64,000 nt of DNA from Nitrospirales bacterium. GTDB lineage: Bacteria; Nitrospirota; Nitrospiria; Nitrospirales; UBA8639. The position numbers were made by a program, and so were the translations under genes. The notes beneath the pieces were generated by a model, which was not told where the DNA came from, searched no databases, and saw nothing but the letters and a program-made list of their open reading frames with translations. Below, piece after piece: positions 45,903 through 55,324 of this stretch (positions are counted from its first letter, which is position 1; the number at the start of each line of letters is the position of its first letter). The DNA lies in contig JAJDBP010000035.1 in NCBI GenBank assembly GCA_029261295.1, forward strand, positions 49,582-113,581, given 5' to 3'.

Positions 45903-46032
45903 TAAAATCTTCATGTACATCCTCTGCTAGATCCAACCTATTTTTTTAAAAACATTTTGTTGTTGAAAGTCGAGTTTTTCTGCCAAATTCCTTGACAAAA
46001 TTTCCTTTGGGATATTCTTCGCTCGAGAAGAA

Positions 46033-47913
46033 TCAAAGAATTTGAGGTGGGGATTCGCCTTGTCCATAGAGAAAAAACTCAAAAGCGATCCCGATTGAAA
46101 TAAGAAGAAAGATAGGATCGGAATGATCGTTTTTCCCTTCATAGTGTTCATGGACTATGGCTTTTATTTCTTCATTATTAAAAATGGTTTCCGGGAAAAT
46201 TCCAGAGGGAATAAATGAACCAAGAAGTAATTCTTTCAACCGTAACTCTTTGCGCAATTCCTCTGCGGGATTCCGAAACTCTCGGCCTAACCCTGGGGAA
46301 CTCCCTCTTAGACGGTGAAAAGGCGAGGAGACTCTTCTACCAAGAAACTGCGAAACCATGACCAGATACTCTCGAAAAAAATTGGGATTAATAGGTTTAC
46401 CACTATTCGTACATGGCACATCACGAATCTCAGGATATCCAAATGCAATCATTTTTTTATACACACGTTGTTCTAACCGAGCAAAGGGAGGAATCGTTAG
46501 AAGAAACTGAACCAACTCCGTATCCATATGCGGGCCCCTCACCTCGAATAAATGGCGATCAACACTGGGAGCCTGAAAGGTATTCCGATGTTGACAGAAA
46601 TGGTACTGCCAGGAATCAGCAATATTAAGCGGATGCTCATTTGGGATAGATTCAAAACTTTCCACAAACTCGGTCTTTAAATTCACAAAAATAGTCTTAT
46701 AAAATTGAGCTTGAAAAATTCTCTGCAAAATCGAAGGAGAGCTTCGACACAAACGGGAAAAAATCGATTCAATCGCAGCATCCCTTTTTCGGGCGAGCAA
46801 TAATCCAGGCCAAGTATGAGACCCACTGAATTCACCAAGTATTCCTAATAATAAAATATCGGCATGTTCTTTAATTTTGGAATGATACCGCATAGAAGTT
46901 TGATTATAGAACGAGACCATTCCTTCTGAACGCCAAATAATTTTCCGACAATAATCAAATAAAAATGGCGATTCATCATAAAGGTAGTAATGACGACAAC
47001 CTAATCGATTAGATAATTGTTGGGCATATTGCACATCTCGAGACTGCTCGTACCCAAACGTAAAGGTGGGCAGTGGCAAATGGTGTTTCTGAATGGCTGC
47101 AGCGACGGTTCGACTGTCATATCCTCCACTCAAAAATAGGCCAATACGAGACGACCCCCTCATACAACGGTCAACAGCCCGGTCCAACAACATACGAAAT
47201 CCCGTGAAATATGTAGACTGATCCAACGTAGGCCCAGCTTCGTCATACTGGTAAATCCAATATTTTTCTACCTGAATGCCCTGTGAATTTACGGTCAATT
47301 TTGACGCTGGCGGCAACTTGGTATACCCCTTCAACCAAGTCCGGTTCATAATATGAGATCCAAAACTAAATAGCCCCAATAATCCAATTTCATCAATCTC
47401 CCGTCTATCAGGATCAACGGCAGTAATACCTTTTAGCTCTGATGCACAGAAAAATGTGTCTCCTCGAACTAAATAAAATAAAGGACGAAACGCATATCGA
47501 TCTGAAAAAATTTTCAAGGTTCCGCTTTCTCGATCAAATAATAGGATGCAAAAGAGTCCATTCAATTCGGTGACGATTCGATCTCCAATACTCATAAAAA
47601 GCTGGAGACATTCTCTTGGGGAAGAGTGCAAATCATTGGAGATGTCTATTTGATGTGTCTTTAAGAGCTCTTTCAGGTTATAAATTTCTCCATCCAACAA
47701 TAAAACCCATCGTCCATCCGACGAGATTACGGGTTGTTCACCATTGCCGAGTATCCCGTGATCAAGAAAACCCATTCCGATCTTCGGGAAATTTTTGAAA
47801 TACCGATGGTAAAAAATACCGGGCACATCAATGGCTTCCATTTGACGAAACAAGATTTCTCTTGTGTCGTTGGCACTAAGCGTTGAATTCAAAACGGCCA
47901 CTACATTAGGCAC
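46033..47913 (-). CDS. Asparagine synthetase-like protein lacking the glutaminase cysteine
   Basis: 626 residues. It starts MPNVVAVLNST, with no Cys near the N-terminus, so the glutaminase half cannot use glutamine by the normal route, although LDGEIYNLKEL and FSDRYAFRPLFY keep the fold. The PP-loop is present as LSGGYDSRT near residue 258, a variant seen in many non-canonical asparagine synthetase relatives. The rest is divergent from the canonical copies in the window. It may form amide or lactam bonds by adenylating a carboxylate. It faces the 44019 gene with 130 bases between stops. Confidence 0.8.
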   Translation of the reverse strand: MPNVVAVLNSTLSANDTREILFRQMEAIDVPGIFYHRYFKNFPKIGMGFLDHGILGNGEQPVISSDGRWVLLLDGEIYNLKELLKTHQIDISNDLHSSPRECLQLFMSIGDRIVTELNGLFCILLFDRESGTLKIFSDRYAFRPLFYLVRGDTFFCASELKGITAVDPDRREIDEIGLLGLFSFGSHIMNRTWLKGYTKLPPASKLTVNSQGIQVEKYWIYQYDEAGPTLDQSTYFTGFRMLLDRAVDRCMRGSSRIGLFLSGGYDSRTVAAAIQKHHLPLPTFTFGYEQSRDVQYAQQLSNRLGCRHYYLYDESPFLFDYCRKIIWRSEGMVSFYNQTSMRYHSKIKEHADILLLGILGEFSGSHTWPGLLLARKRDAAIESIFSRLCRSSPSILQRIFQAQFYKTIFVNLKTEFVESFESIPNEHPLNIADSWQYHFCQHRNTFQAPSVDRHLFEVRGPHMDTELVQFLLTIPPFARLEQRVYKKMIAFGYPEIRDVPCTNSGKPINPNFFREYLVMVSQFLGRRVSSPFHRLRGSSPGLGREFRNPAEELRKELRLKELLLGSFIPSGIFPETIFNNEEIKAIVHEHYEGKNDHSDPIFLLISIGIAFEFFLYGQGESPPQIL

Positions 47914-48284
47914 AAAGACTCCTTAACGAATCATCCAACAAGTAACCTGAGGATGCTCTTCCAATCGGAATGACAGAGAAGGTTATTGGACAATTCATGA
48001 TACTACCTTAAAAAAATTTCATTTGATAAAATGGGGAGAATACCTTGAAGACTTCAAACGTTAATTACTAAAGGAAGGGTGGACGATCAACACTTACCCT
48101 CAAACCTCAAACATTTCATTTCAATGCTATCAAAGAAGATAATCAAGGAAAACGCGAAAGACATGGGATACATGAAGGGTGCACATTTCACATCTCTATG
48201 CCTTTGTGTAACAAGTCAATGTAACAGCAAGACTATGAAGTCAATAAGGTGCTCTTTCAGAATTGCGCGAGATTCAATGTATTG
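47914..48284. other. Intergenic region, ~370 bases
   Basis: Between two minus-strand genes. It carries a 136-codon + strand frame that overlaps the next gene, with no ribosome binding site and no protein-like composition, which I treat as chance. It may hold the promoter for the asparagine-synthetase-like gene. Nothing else recognised. Confidence 0.45.
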
Positions 48285-49505
48285 TCAGCCCTGGTTACCA
48301 CTCCCTTTCTCCAAAAAAGTCTCACAAATATTCCCAAAGACCTCCCCAGCCTTTTTCCAACCGCCTTCTTGTTCAACAAAAGACCTCGCGGCCTTCCCCA
48401 ATTTTTCTCGCATAAGATCATTCTTCAATAATTCAACAATCGATTGGGAGAAGCTTTCTGGGGAATCAGCCAACAACACATTCTTTTGATGAGTAACCGG
48501 CAACCCTTCCATTCCAATAGAGGTCGAAACCACAGCTTTGCCCATTGCCATTGCTTCATAGGCTTTAATTCGAGTTCCCCCTCCAATTCGTAATGGAATG
48601 ACATATACCTTATGGGAGGAAACATAAGGACGAATATCAGGGACACGCCCAACAACCTGAATTTCAGGGTAGGCTTGTGTCTGCTCTAAAAGAGTCGGCG
48701 AAGGATTTCGCCCAACAATGGTGAAAACAAACGATGAAATTTCTTTTTTAATCAGTGGGAGAATTTCATTGGCAAAATAGAGAATGGCATCTTCATTAGG
48801 CAACCAATCCAGAGATCCTGTAAAAACTAATTCATTGGTTTCCTTGATATCAGAATGAGGCGAAAAATAAGTTAAGTCCACCCCAGTCGGAATAGGATAT
48901 ATTTGAAGATTTTGAGAACGGTCAATCAAAAGTTTTCGGTCATGGTTGGAAACGGTAATAACCCCTGAAAACCAATTACACGCTTGACATTCAAATTTCT
49001 CCATTTTTTTCCACTGATTTTTCCAAAACCAGCGTAACCACCAAGGCGCATGAAGAAAATGTCTATAAGGTATTTCGGCCTCAACATTATGTTGAAATAA
49101 GATAGTCGGAATCTCCACTCTACCCATGACATTGAGACTAGGCTGAAGAAAATCACAGATTAAGAGATCAAAAGATTGCTGATGAAGAAGGCTTTGGATA
49201 GTAGCCTGAAGTTCGGGATCGAAATCGTTTAATACTGTGATAGGGTGTGGAGAAAAAAGCCCCTTCACACATCGCAAATAAAATCGAGGGGAAAATTTCG
49301 GGACTTCCTTCCAGGGAATGGGAAGGAACGTATGGCAGATTTGTTTAGCTTCACTGAGAAACGGTTCGTCTTGCGGTGTCTCAACATGACAAACCAACGT
49401 TATGTCATTGGACTTGTGGAGTTCTTCTAAAATTTTCCCTGTCCGAATTTTCCCTCCCGTATCCATCGGAAAAGGAAATCGTTTGGAAAAAAACAAAATA
49501 TTCAT
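48285..49505 (-). CDS. Glycosyltransferase family 4, PEP-CTERM/EpsH1-associated type
   Basis: 406 residues. MNILFFSKRFPFPMDTGGKI is very close to the N-terminus of the sugar transferase at 23213-24391 and of the stp1 family. The donor half has FTGSLDWLPNEDAILYFANEI, GGGTRIKAYEAMAMGKAVV and STSIGMEGLPV. It probably transfers a sugar to the EPS repeat on the cytoplasmic side. It follows the AlgD-like gene by 3 bases, so the two are one transcription unit. Sugar unknown. Confidence 0.88.
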   Translation of the reverse strand: MNILFFSKRFPFPMDTGGKIRTGKILEELHKSNDITLVCHVETPQDEPFLSEAKQICHTFLPIPWKEVPKFSPRFYLRCVKGLFSPHPITVLNDFDPELQATIQSLLHQQSFDLLICDFLQPSLNVMGRVEIPTILFQHNVEAEIPYRHFLHAPWWLRWFWKNQWKKMEKFECQACNWFSGVITVSNHDRKLLIDRSQNLQIYPIPTGVDLTYFSPHSDIKETNELVFTGSLDWLPNEDAILYFANEILPLIKKEISSFVFTIVGRNPSPTLLEQTQAYPEIQVVGRVPDIRPYVSSHKVYVIPLRIGGGTRIKAYEAMAMGKAVVSTSIGMEGLPVTHQKNVLLADSPESFSQSIVELLKNDLMREKLGKAARSFVEQEGGWKKAGEVFGNICETFLEKGSGNQG

Positions 49506-49508
49506 GAA

Positions 49509-50822
49509 TTACCAACACAACCCCTCATAGTTTTTGGGAAACGGTGGCTTGGGAAATACTCGAACGAGGTCGATAACCGGCTTCTCTCCTCCCAGACCGA
49601 TAATGGCTTCCTTAAACCCTGATTCCCTCTTGCCCACGACCACGACCTCTGATTCTTGAACCACTTGATCAATCGTTTGGCTCATTAGAGAAGAAATATG
49701 GGGAATTTCTTTTTCAATGTATTGTTTATTCGCACCAAATAATTTTGCCAACATCACATCTTGATCAAAAATGCTGACTTGGCAGCCTTTCCCAATCAAG
49801 GCCTCGACTACCTCAACCATGGGACTTTCTCTGAGATCGTCAGTGCCTTCTTTGAAACTCAATCCCAAGACCCCCACCTTTTTTTTACCCTTACTTAAAA
49901 CCAACTGGATCGCCCGCTCAATATGCATTCTATTCGTTTCGAAAGTAGAGTTGAGGAGGGGGATCTTCACATCTGCCTTTTTTGCAGCATAATTGAGGGC
50001 GCGAATGTCTTTAGGCAAACAACTTCCGCCGAAGGCAAAACCTGGCTTCAAGTAGGCCTTAGAAACATTCAATTTTTCGTCCATGACAAATAAATCCATG
50101 ACCGCATGACTATCGATCCCAAAAGATTTACAGACCACTCCAATTTCATTGGCAAACGCAACTTTGACCGCATGAAAATTATTGCAACTATACTTGACCA
50201 TTTCAGCCGCCTCAAAAGATGTTCGTTTAATAGGGGCATCGAGAAATTCATATAACTCTTCCATAGCTGTGGCGTTCTGCTCATCTAATTGGCCAATCAC
50301 GGTAAACGGAGGATTATAAAAATCCCAAATTGAAGTTCCTTCCCGAAGAAACTCTGGATTAAAGCAGACTTCAAAGTCTACGCCCGCAGTCTTACCGGAA
50401 GCCTCATTCAAGGTCGGAATCACCAATTCTCGAGTGGTACGGGGCAATACGGTGCTTCTGATGACCACACAATGTTTTTCTTTTTTCTCCTTGAGAACTT
50501 GCCCAATTTGTTGGCAAACTTGAGCGACAGCAGTTAAATCAAGGCTGCCATTTTCATGGCTGGGCGTCCCGACACACACAATACTGATTTCTGAATTCAT
50601 GACCCCTTCGTGGGTATCAAGAATTCCCCTCAATCGGCCATCCTTCACACCCTGAGCTATAAGCTCCTCAAGTCCTGATTCAACAATAGGGCTTTTCCCA
50701 TCATTGATAATTCGAATCTTTTCCTTATGGACATCGACGCCTAAAACGGTGTGGCCGGCTTTAGATAAACACGCAGCCGTCACGCAGCCAACATATCCCA
50801 TACCTAAGACACTTATTCTCAT
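49509..50822 (-). CDS. algD: GDP-mannose 6-dehydrogenase (AlgD-like)
   Basis: 437 residues. The NAD-binding start MRISVLGMGYVGCVTAACLS, the signature KSPIVESGLEELI, NPEFLREGTSI, EMVKYSCNNFHAVKVAFANE, FGGSCLPKDIRAL with the catalytic Cys near residue 263, and the ending EGLCW follow Pseudomonas AlgD almost block by block. The reaction oxidises GDP-mannose twice to GDP-mannuronate, the monomer of alginate-type polymers; a UDP-glucose 6-dehydrogenase is the alternative, but the C-terminal pattern favours AlgD. With MBOAT/SGNH genes at the left edge it hints at an acetylated uronate in the polymer. It is co-directional with the sugar transferase downstream. Confidence 0.85.
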   Translation of the reverse strand: MRISVLGMGYVGCVTAACLSKAGHTVLGVDVHKEKIRIINDGKSPIVESGLEELIAQGVKDGRLRGILDTHEGVMNSEISIVCVGTPSHENGSLDLTAVAQVCQQIGQVLKEKKEKHCVVIRSTVLPRTTRELVIPTLNEASGKTAGVDFEVCFNPEFLREGTSIWDFYNPPFTVIGQLDEQNATAMEELYEFLDAPIKRTSFEAAEMVKYSCNNFHAVKVAFANEIGVVCKSFGIDSHAVMDLFVMDEKLNVSKAYLKPGFAFGGSCLPKDIRALNYAAKKADVKIPLLNSTFETNRMHIERAIQLVLSKGKKKVGVLGLSFKEGTDDLRESPMVEVVEALIGKGCQVSIFDQDVMLAKLFGANKQYIEKEIPHISSLMSQTIDQVVQESEVVVVGKRESGFKEAIIGLGGEKPVIDLVRVFPKPPFPKNYEGLCW

Positions 50823-50889
50823 GAGAACCTCCTCCTCATTGCAATCTCACAATACGATACCCACTCGTCAATAGTTTTCTCGCAAGACA

Positions 50890-52182
50890 CTAAACCACCC
50901 TCAAAAGAACATTCACAATGCGTTTTCCCGCCCGCCCATCCCACAAAGATGGCCTCCGACAAGCCTTGCTTGATTTGAGCTGTCGAATCGATGTTTTTTT
51001 TATACAGATTGGATCCGTTCCCGCTAAGACATTGGACCCTTCAGTTACCGTAATGGGCCGCTCAGTATTATGTCGAAGGGTCACACAAGGAACACCTAAA
51101 GCGGTCGTTTCTTCCTGAAGACCGCCGGAATCAGTCAGCACCACCTTGGCGTTCGAAATCAACCAAAGGCAATCCAAATAACCTAGAGGGGGAAGGAGAA
51201 TCAGTTGTTGGTCAGGGTGTATGAGTCCTGAATTTGAAAAATACTCAAAAGAGACTAATTTGTCAAAACCAAAAACTTTTAATTGAGTAAGAGTTCTTGG
51301 ATGAATAGGAAACAACAGGGGAAGCCCCTTAGCTACCTGCCGAAGCGCTTTGATAATTCCGGCAAAAGTGGCTTGATGGTCGACATTACTGGGTCGATGC
51401 AATGTCACGACCCCATAATTCAGTCCAGGCTTCATCCCTAATCTTTTCCTTGCACTACCTTCGGCCAGTGTCTGCTCTTGAAAGAGTCTCATTCGAGAAA
51501 CTAATGGAGCCTCTTGAGCTCTAACCCGATGCTTCAATAAGGTATCTACCATCGTGTTTCCCACAAAAAAGATCCGTTGCGAAGGAATCCCCTCTTGGCG
51601 CAAATTTCGCTTAGCACTATTTTCGGTCACAAATAAGAAATCTGAAAGCGCATCAGTGAGAATTCTATTAATTTCTTCTGGCATTGAACGATCCCCACTT
51701 CGCAACCCTGCCTCCACATGCACTAACAAGGGTCGGATACGACCTGAGCCACGATTTCCTTTCCCAGACTTGGGATAGGAAATTTTTGCCCCAACCAAGG
51801 TACACGCAATAGTGGAATTCACATCTCCAACTACCAGCAAGACATCAGGTTGATGCTTTAGCAGAACAGGCTCAAAACGTTTCATGATTTCAGCGGTTTG
51901 ACTGGCATGAGTTCCTGATCCGACTTCTAATTGAATATGAGGAGCAGGAAGATGTAAATCGCGGAAAAAGGTGTCTGACATATTGGCATCATAATGTTGC
52001 CCGGTGTGAACGATCGTATAATCAATCTGATCATGCCCTTCTTCATTCGAGGCATGAATCGCATCAATAATGGAAGCCAGTTTCATAAAATTAGGACGAG
52101 CCCCCGCCACCACCATAAGATGCAAGTGCTTTCGTCTGGTCTTAGAAGATTTTCGAGCGAGAGGTTGAGAATATTTAGGCAT
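50890..52182 (-). CDS. wecB: UDP-N-acetylglucosamine 2-epimerase (non-hydrolysing)
   Basis: 430 residues from the ATG at 52180-52182, preferred because AGGAGA lies 7 bases upstream; an upstream ATG would add nine residues. Blocks are VVAGARPNFMKLASII, YTIVHTGQHYDANMS, LLVVGDVNSTIAC, VHVEAGLRSGDRSMPEEINR and VVTLHRPSNVD, the standard WecB/MnaA pattern with the active-site Asp, Glu and His. It makes UDP-ManNAc from UDP-GlcNAc. The start overlaps the glycosyltransferase stop by 8 bases, so they are coupled. UDP-ManNAc could be a sugar of the EPS. Confidence 0.9.
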   Translation of the reverse strand: MPKYSQPLARKSSKTRRKHLHLMVVAGARPNFMKLASIIDAIHASNEEGHDQIDYTIVHTGQHYDANMSDTFFRDLHLPAPHIQLEVGSGTHASQTAEIMKRFEPVLLKHQPDVLLVVGDVNSTIACTLVGAKISYPKSGKGNRGSGRIRPLLVHVEAGLRSGDRSMPEEINRILTDALSDFLFVTENSAKRNLRQEGIPSQRIFFVGNTMVDTLLKHRVRAQEAPLVSRMRLFQEQTLAEGSARKRLGMKPGLNYGVVTLHRPSNVDHQATFAGIIKALRQVAKGLPLLFPIHPRTLTQLKVFGFDKLVSFEYFSNSGLIHPDQQLILLPPLGYLDCLWLISNAKVVLTDSGGLQEETTALGVPCVTLRHNTERPITVTEGSNVLAGTDPICIKKTSIRQLKSSKACRRPSLWDGRAGKRIVNVLLRVV

Positions 52183-53368
52183 GCGACGGTCTCCTGACAA
52201 TCGATTCAAACACGTCCCTTAGCCGATCAGAGACATGGTCCCAGGAATGCGATTCCGCATATTGACGAATGACCTGAGGATCCCATGCCGTCGACAAAAC
52301 AGATTGTATCCCTTCAACAATGGATTCATGGTTTCGATCGACCAATAATCCAAACTGAGAAGATTGAACAATCTCTGGAATGCCCCCTGCCCGAGTCGCG
52401 AGTACAGGAGTCTCACATGCCAAAGATTCAAGAATAACATTAGGCCATCCTTCTCGCTCACTGAAAAGACAAGACACATCAGCAGCCGAATACCAAACCG
52501 ACAAATCCGCATGATCAACTTTACCCACCAAAGAAACCTGATCCTCAAGAGACAATTCGGAAATTAATTGTTTCAACCCCTCCTCCTGAGGACCACTTCC
52601 AACAATCAACAATTTGATATCAGAAAATCCAGGAAGTTCCAACACGGCACGAACAGCTCGAATCAATAAATCCATTCCCTTATTAACTGTAAGATTTCCA
52701 ACTGAAAGAAGAACTTTTTGATGAGGAGGAACACCTAACTTCTTCCTAGCTTCAACCTTCGCAAGAGGAGAAAATTTCTTGGCATCAACCCCATTAGGAA
52801 TCACCTTAATACGATCGAGAGGCACCCCAAGCTCGGCAACCACTCCCTGCAACGCTTGAGAAACCACGATTACCGTTGCAGCTCGACGCAAGGCAAACCG
52901 AAGCCACCACCGGATCAATGGTAAATGTTGAAAGACATTAATATCACTTCCACGAGCCGTGATGACGACGGGCTTTTTAAAAACAAATCCCAGCAACACT
53001 CCAGCAACCCCTTCGGGATAGGCATAATGGGCATCAATACAATCAAATCCGACGGTATCCCGCAAACGCCGAACAATGTTCCACATAGAAACAAACAACA
53101 AAAAACCTTGCAGAAACATCCCAATCTTCGGAATCATAAAAAATGAGGGGTGATGTACTTCAAGCCCATCAACGGTTTCAAATTTCTTAACGGATCGATA
53201 CTGTCGCCGCCAACCAAACGGAATGGGCGGATAATATGGAACGGGGGCAAGCACGGTCACCATCCAATGATTATGCGCTGCAGCATGAGCCATTCGTTCT
53301 CGGACAAACACTCCATGGGTCGGAGCGATATTATTAGGAAAAAGAGAAGAAAAGGTTAAAATCTTCAC
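52175..53368 (-). CDS. Glycosyltransferase family 4
   Basis: 397 residues from the GTG at 53366-53368, which gives the usual N-terminus KILTFSSLFPNNIAPTHG; another GTG four codons upstream (53380) is possible. The acceptor-side motif ARGSDINVFQHLPLIR and the donor side VGNLTVNKGMDLLIRAV, GSGPQEEGL, and SEREGWPNVILESLACETPVLATRAGGIPE identify a GT-B, GT4-family enzyme. The stop overlaps the epimerase start. It probably adds mannose or a related sugar to the repeat unit; the donor is not certain. Confidence 0.88.
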   Translation of the reverse strand: MKILTFSSLFPNNIAPTHGVFVRERMAHAAAHNHWMVTVLAPVPYYPPIPFGWRRQYRSVKKFETVDGLEVHHPSFFMIPKIGMFLQGFLLFVSMWNIVRRLRDTVGFDCIDAHYAYPEGVAGVLLGFVFKKPVVITARGSDINVFQHLPLIRWWLRFALRRAATVIVVSQALQGVVAELGVPLDRIKVIPNGVDAKKFSPLAKVEARKKLGVPPHQKVLLSVGNLTVNKGMDLLIRAVRAVLELPGFSDIKLLIVGSGPQEEGLKQLISELSLEDQVSLVGKVDHADLSVWYSAADVSCLFSEREGWPNVILESLACETPVLATRAGGIPEIVQSSQFGLLVDRNHESIVEGIQSVLSTAWDPQVIRQYAESHSWDHVSDRLRDVFESIVRRPSHA

Positions 53369-53386
53369 AAAAAAACACACCCTCGC

Positions 53387-55294
53387 TTATACATGAGAGG
53401 AAAAAAGAGAAGCACCTTGTTCAAAAAATACTTTCTCCCAAACTCGAAACATCAACACAGTCCAGAGTTCAGTTGATCGATCACGATAGCCACCCTGGTG
53501 CTGATCCCATATTTTCCGGACAGTCTTTGGATTCAATACCTGACTGGAAGCCCCCCCAAACAGACTCTCATGCGCCATCTCTTTTAGATCTGTCCGAAAC
53601 CATCGAGCCAAAGGAATAGCAAACCCCATTTTGGGACGATAAAGAATGTCTTTGGGCAAAGTGGGTTCAAACGCTTTTTTAAGGATATACTTCCCATTTG
53701 TCCCCCGAAGTTTCATCGACTTGGGTAGACCAGCAACCAATTCCATCAACACATGATCTAACATCGGTGCACGCACTTCGAGAGAATGAGCCATGCTGGC
53801 TCGATCCACTTTCACCAAAATATCATCTGGCAAATACGTTTTCATGTCGACATATTGAATGCGAGAGAGAGGATCTACCGCCCCCGCCTTATCATAATAA
53901 TCTCGAAAGAGATCCACTGTTTCATACCCATTGAGATCGTGTAATAAATCAGGGTGCAATAAGGCCTTCTTCAATTCTGGACGGACAGCGGATATCGACC
54001 GAAAATATCCCTCAATATGGGAGACAGCCAAACTTTCAAAGGTGGCTTTTCCTCGAAAGACTCGAGGCGCCCAGTCAGCTTTAGGATACAAGGAAGCCAA
54101 GGTCCCAAATCCAAGGCGACGAAGAGGCGCAGGGAAGAAATTTCGCAATCGGTTTTCCCGCTCATCAAACAAGTAGCGGCGATAGCCCCCAAAAAGTTCA
54201 TCGCCTCCATCTCCCGAAAGGGCGACGGTCACGTGCCGCCGAGCTACCTGGGAAACATAATAAGTGGGGACCGCAGAAGAATCGGCAAACGGTTCGTCAT
54301 AATGCCAAGCCAATTTTTCAATAATCCCCGCCGCATCAGGGGTCACAATTTCTTCATAGTGTTGGGCCCCAAATTGTTGAGCAACGGTTTGAGCATATTC
54401 CAGCTCATTGAATTCCTTCTCCTCAAACCCAATGGAAGACGTCACGACCGGCTCAGCCAACATCTGACTCATCAGCGCCACCACAGAAGAAGAATCCACT
54501 CCTCCAGATAAAAAAGCCCCCAAGGGGACTTCACTAATCAAACGCAAGCTCACCGCTTCTTGAAAGGTTTTGATAATACGATCGCACCACTCGTCCTCTG
54601 AAAAGGACTGGACCTGAGAAAAATCAATATCCCAATATTGATGTTCAGAAATCCCATCCGGCGACACCACGACATACCAACCAGGACGAACTTTGGAAAT
54701 GTGCTGAAAAACGGATTTTGGCGCGGGAATATAGAGTAGCGAAAAATAATCAGAAATCGCTTGCCGATTCAATTCACGCTGCACTCCTGGTACCGTTAAG
54801 ATGGCCTTTAATTCCGAACCAAAAATACATTGTTTGCCATCATGGTAATAAAAGAGTGGTTTTTTCCCAATGCGATCTCTAGCCAGGATGAGAGATTTCG
54901 TTTGCGTATCCCATATCGCAATGGCAAACATTCCTCGCAAAAACTCAAAACATCGGAATCCATATTCTTCATATAGATGAACAATAACTTCGGTATCGGA
55001 ACGAGTGGAAAAGCTATGGCCTTTTTCAATTAAAGACTCACGAAGCTCTTTGAAATTATAGATTTCTCCATTAAACACCGTCCAAACCGTTCCGGTTTCA
55101 TTGGCAATTGGTTGATGCCCACCATCGAGATCAATAATAGAAAGTCGGCGATGCCCCAACCCGATTGGCCCTTGAACAAAGACCCCTTGATCATCTGGGC
55201 CTCGGTGGGTAAGCGTATCGTTCATACGTTTCACCAAGGCAGGGGCAATCGGGCCTCCACCGTGAATGTCATAAATTCCACAAATTCCACACAT
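53387..55294 (-). CDS. asnB: Asparagine synthetase-type amidotransferase
   Basis: 635 residues, all glutaminase elements present (MCGICGIY with Cys2, HRGPDDQG, RRLSIIDLDGGHQP, NGEIYNFKELR, SDTEV) and the PP-loop LSGGVDSSS near residue 261 followed by LSGDGGDELFGGYRRY. It resembles the exosortase A-associated amidotransferase at 24411-26345 and probably has the same kind of role, amidating a uronate or amino-acid carboxyl in the glycan. It lies 7 bases before the start region of the downstream glycosyltransferase and 30 bases after the stop of the upstream one. Confidence 0.9.
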   Translation of the reverse strand: MCGICGIYDIHGGGPIAPALVKRMNDTLTHRGPDDQGVFVQGPIGLGHRRLSIIDLDGGHQPIANETGTVWTVFNGEIYNFKELRESLIEKGHSFSTRSDTEVIVHLYEEYGFRCFEFLRGMFAIAIWDTQTKSLILARDRIGKKPLFYYHDGKQCIFGSELKAILTVPGVQRELNRQAISDYFSLLYIPAPKSVFQHISKVRPGWYVVVSPDGISEHQYWDIDFSQVQSFSEDEWCDRIIKTFQEAVSLRLISEVPLGAFLSGGVDSSSVVALMSQMLAEPVVTSSIGFEEKEFNELEYAQTVAQQFGAQHYEEIVTPDAAGIIEKLAWHYDEPFADSSAVPTYYVSQVARRHVTVALSGDGGDELFGGYRRYLFDERENRLRNFFPAPLRRLGFGTLASLYPKADWAPRVFRGKATFESLAVSHIEGYFRSISAVRPELKKALLHPDLLHDLNGYETVDLFRDYYDKAGAVDPLSRIQYVDMKTYLPDDILVKVDRASMAHSLEVRAPMLDHVLMELVAGLPKSMKLRGTNGKYILKKAFEPTLPKDILYRPKMGFAIPLARWFRTDLKEMAHESLFGGASSQVLNPKTVRKIWDQHQGGYRDRSTELWTVLMFRVWEKVFFEQGASLFSSHV

Positions 55295-55324
55295 AATCGT
55301 TCGTCTGCCTAACCAACCGTTTGT

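Noticed and set aside
45927..46151. 74-codon minus-strand frame
   Set aside because: It overlaps the end of the 46033-47913 gene in another frame and has no family signature; an overlap shadow.
48079..48489. 136-codon + strand frame
   Set aside because: It overlaps the well-supported glycosyltransferase on the other strand, has no ribosome binding site and a poor protein-like composition.
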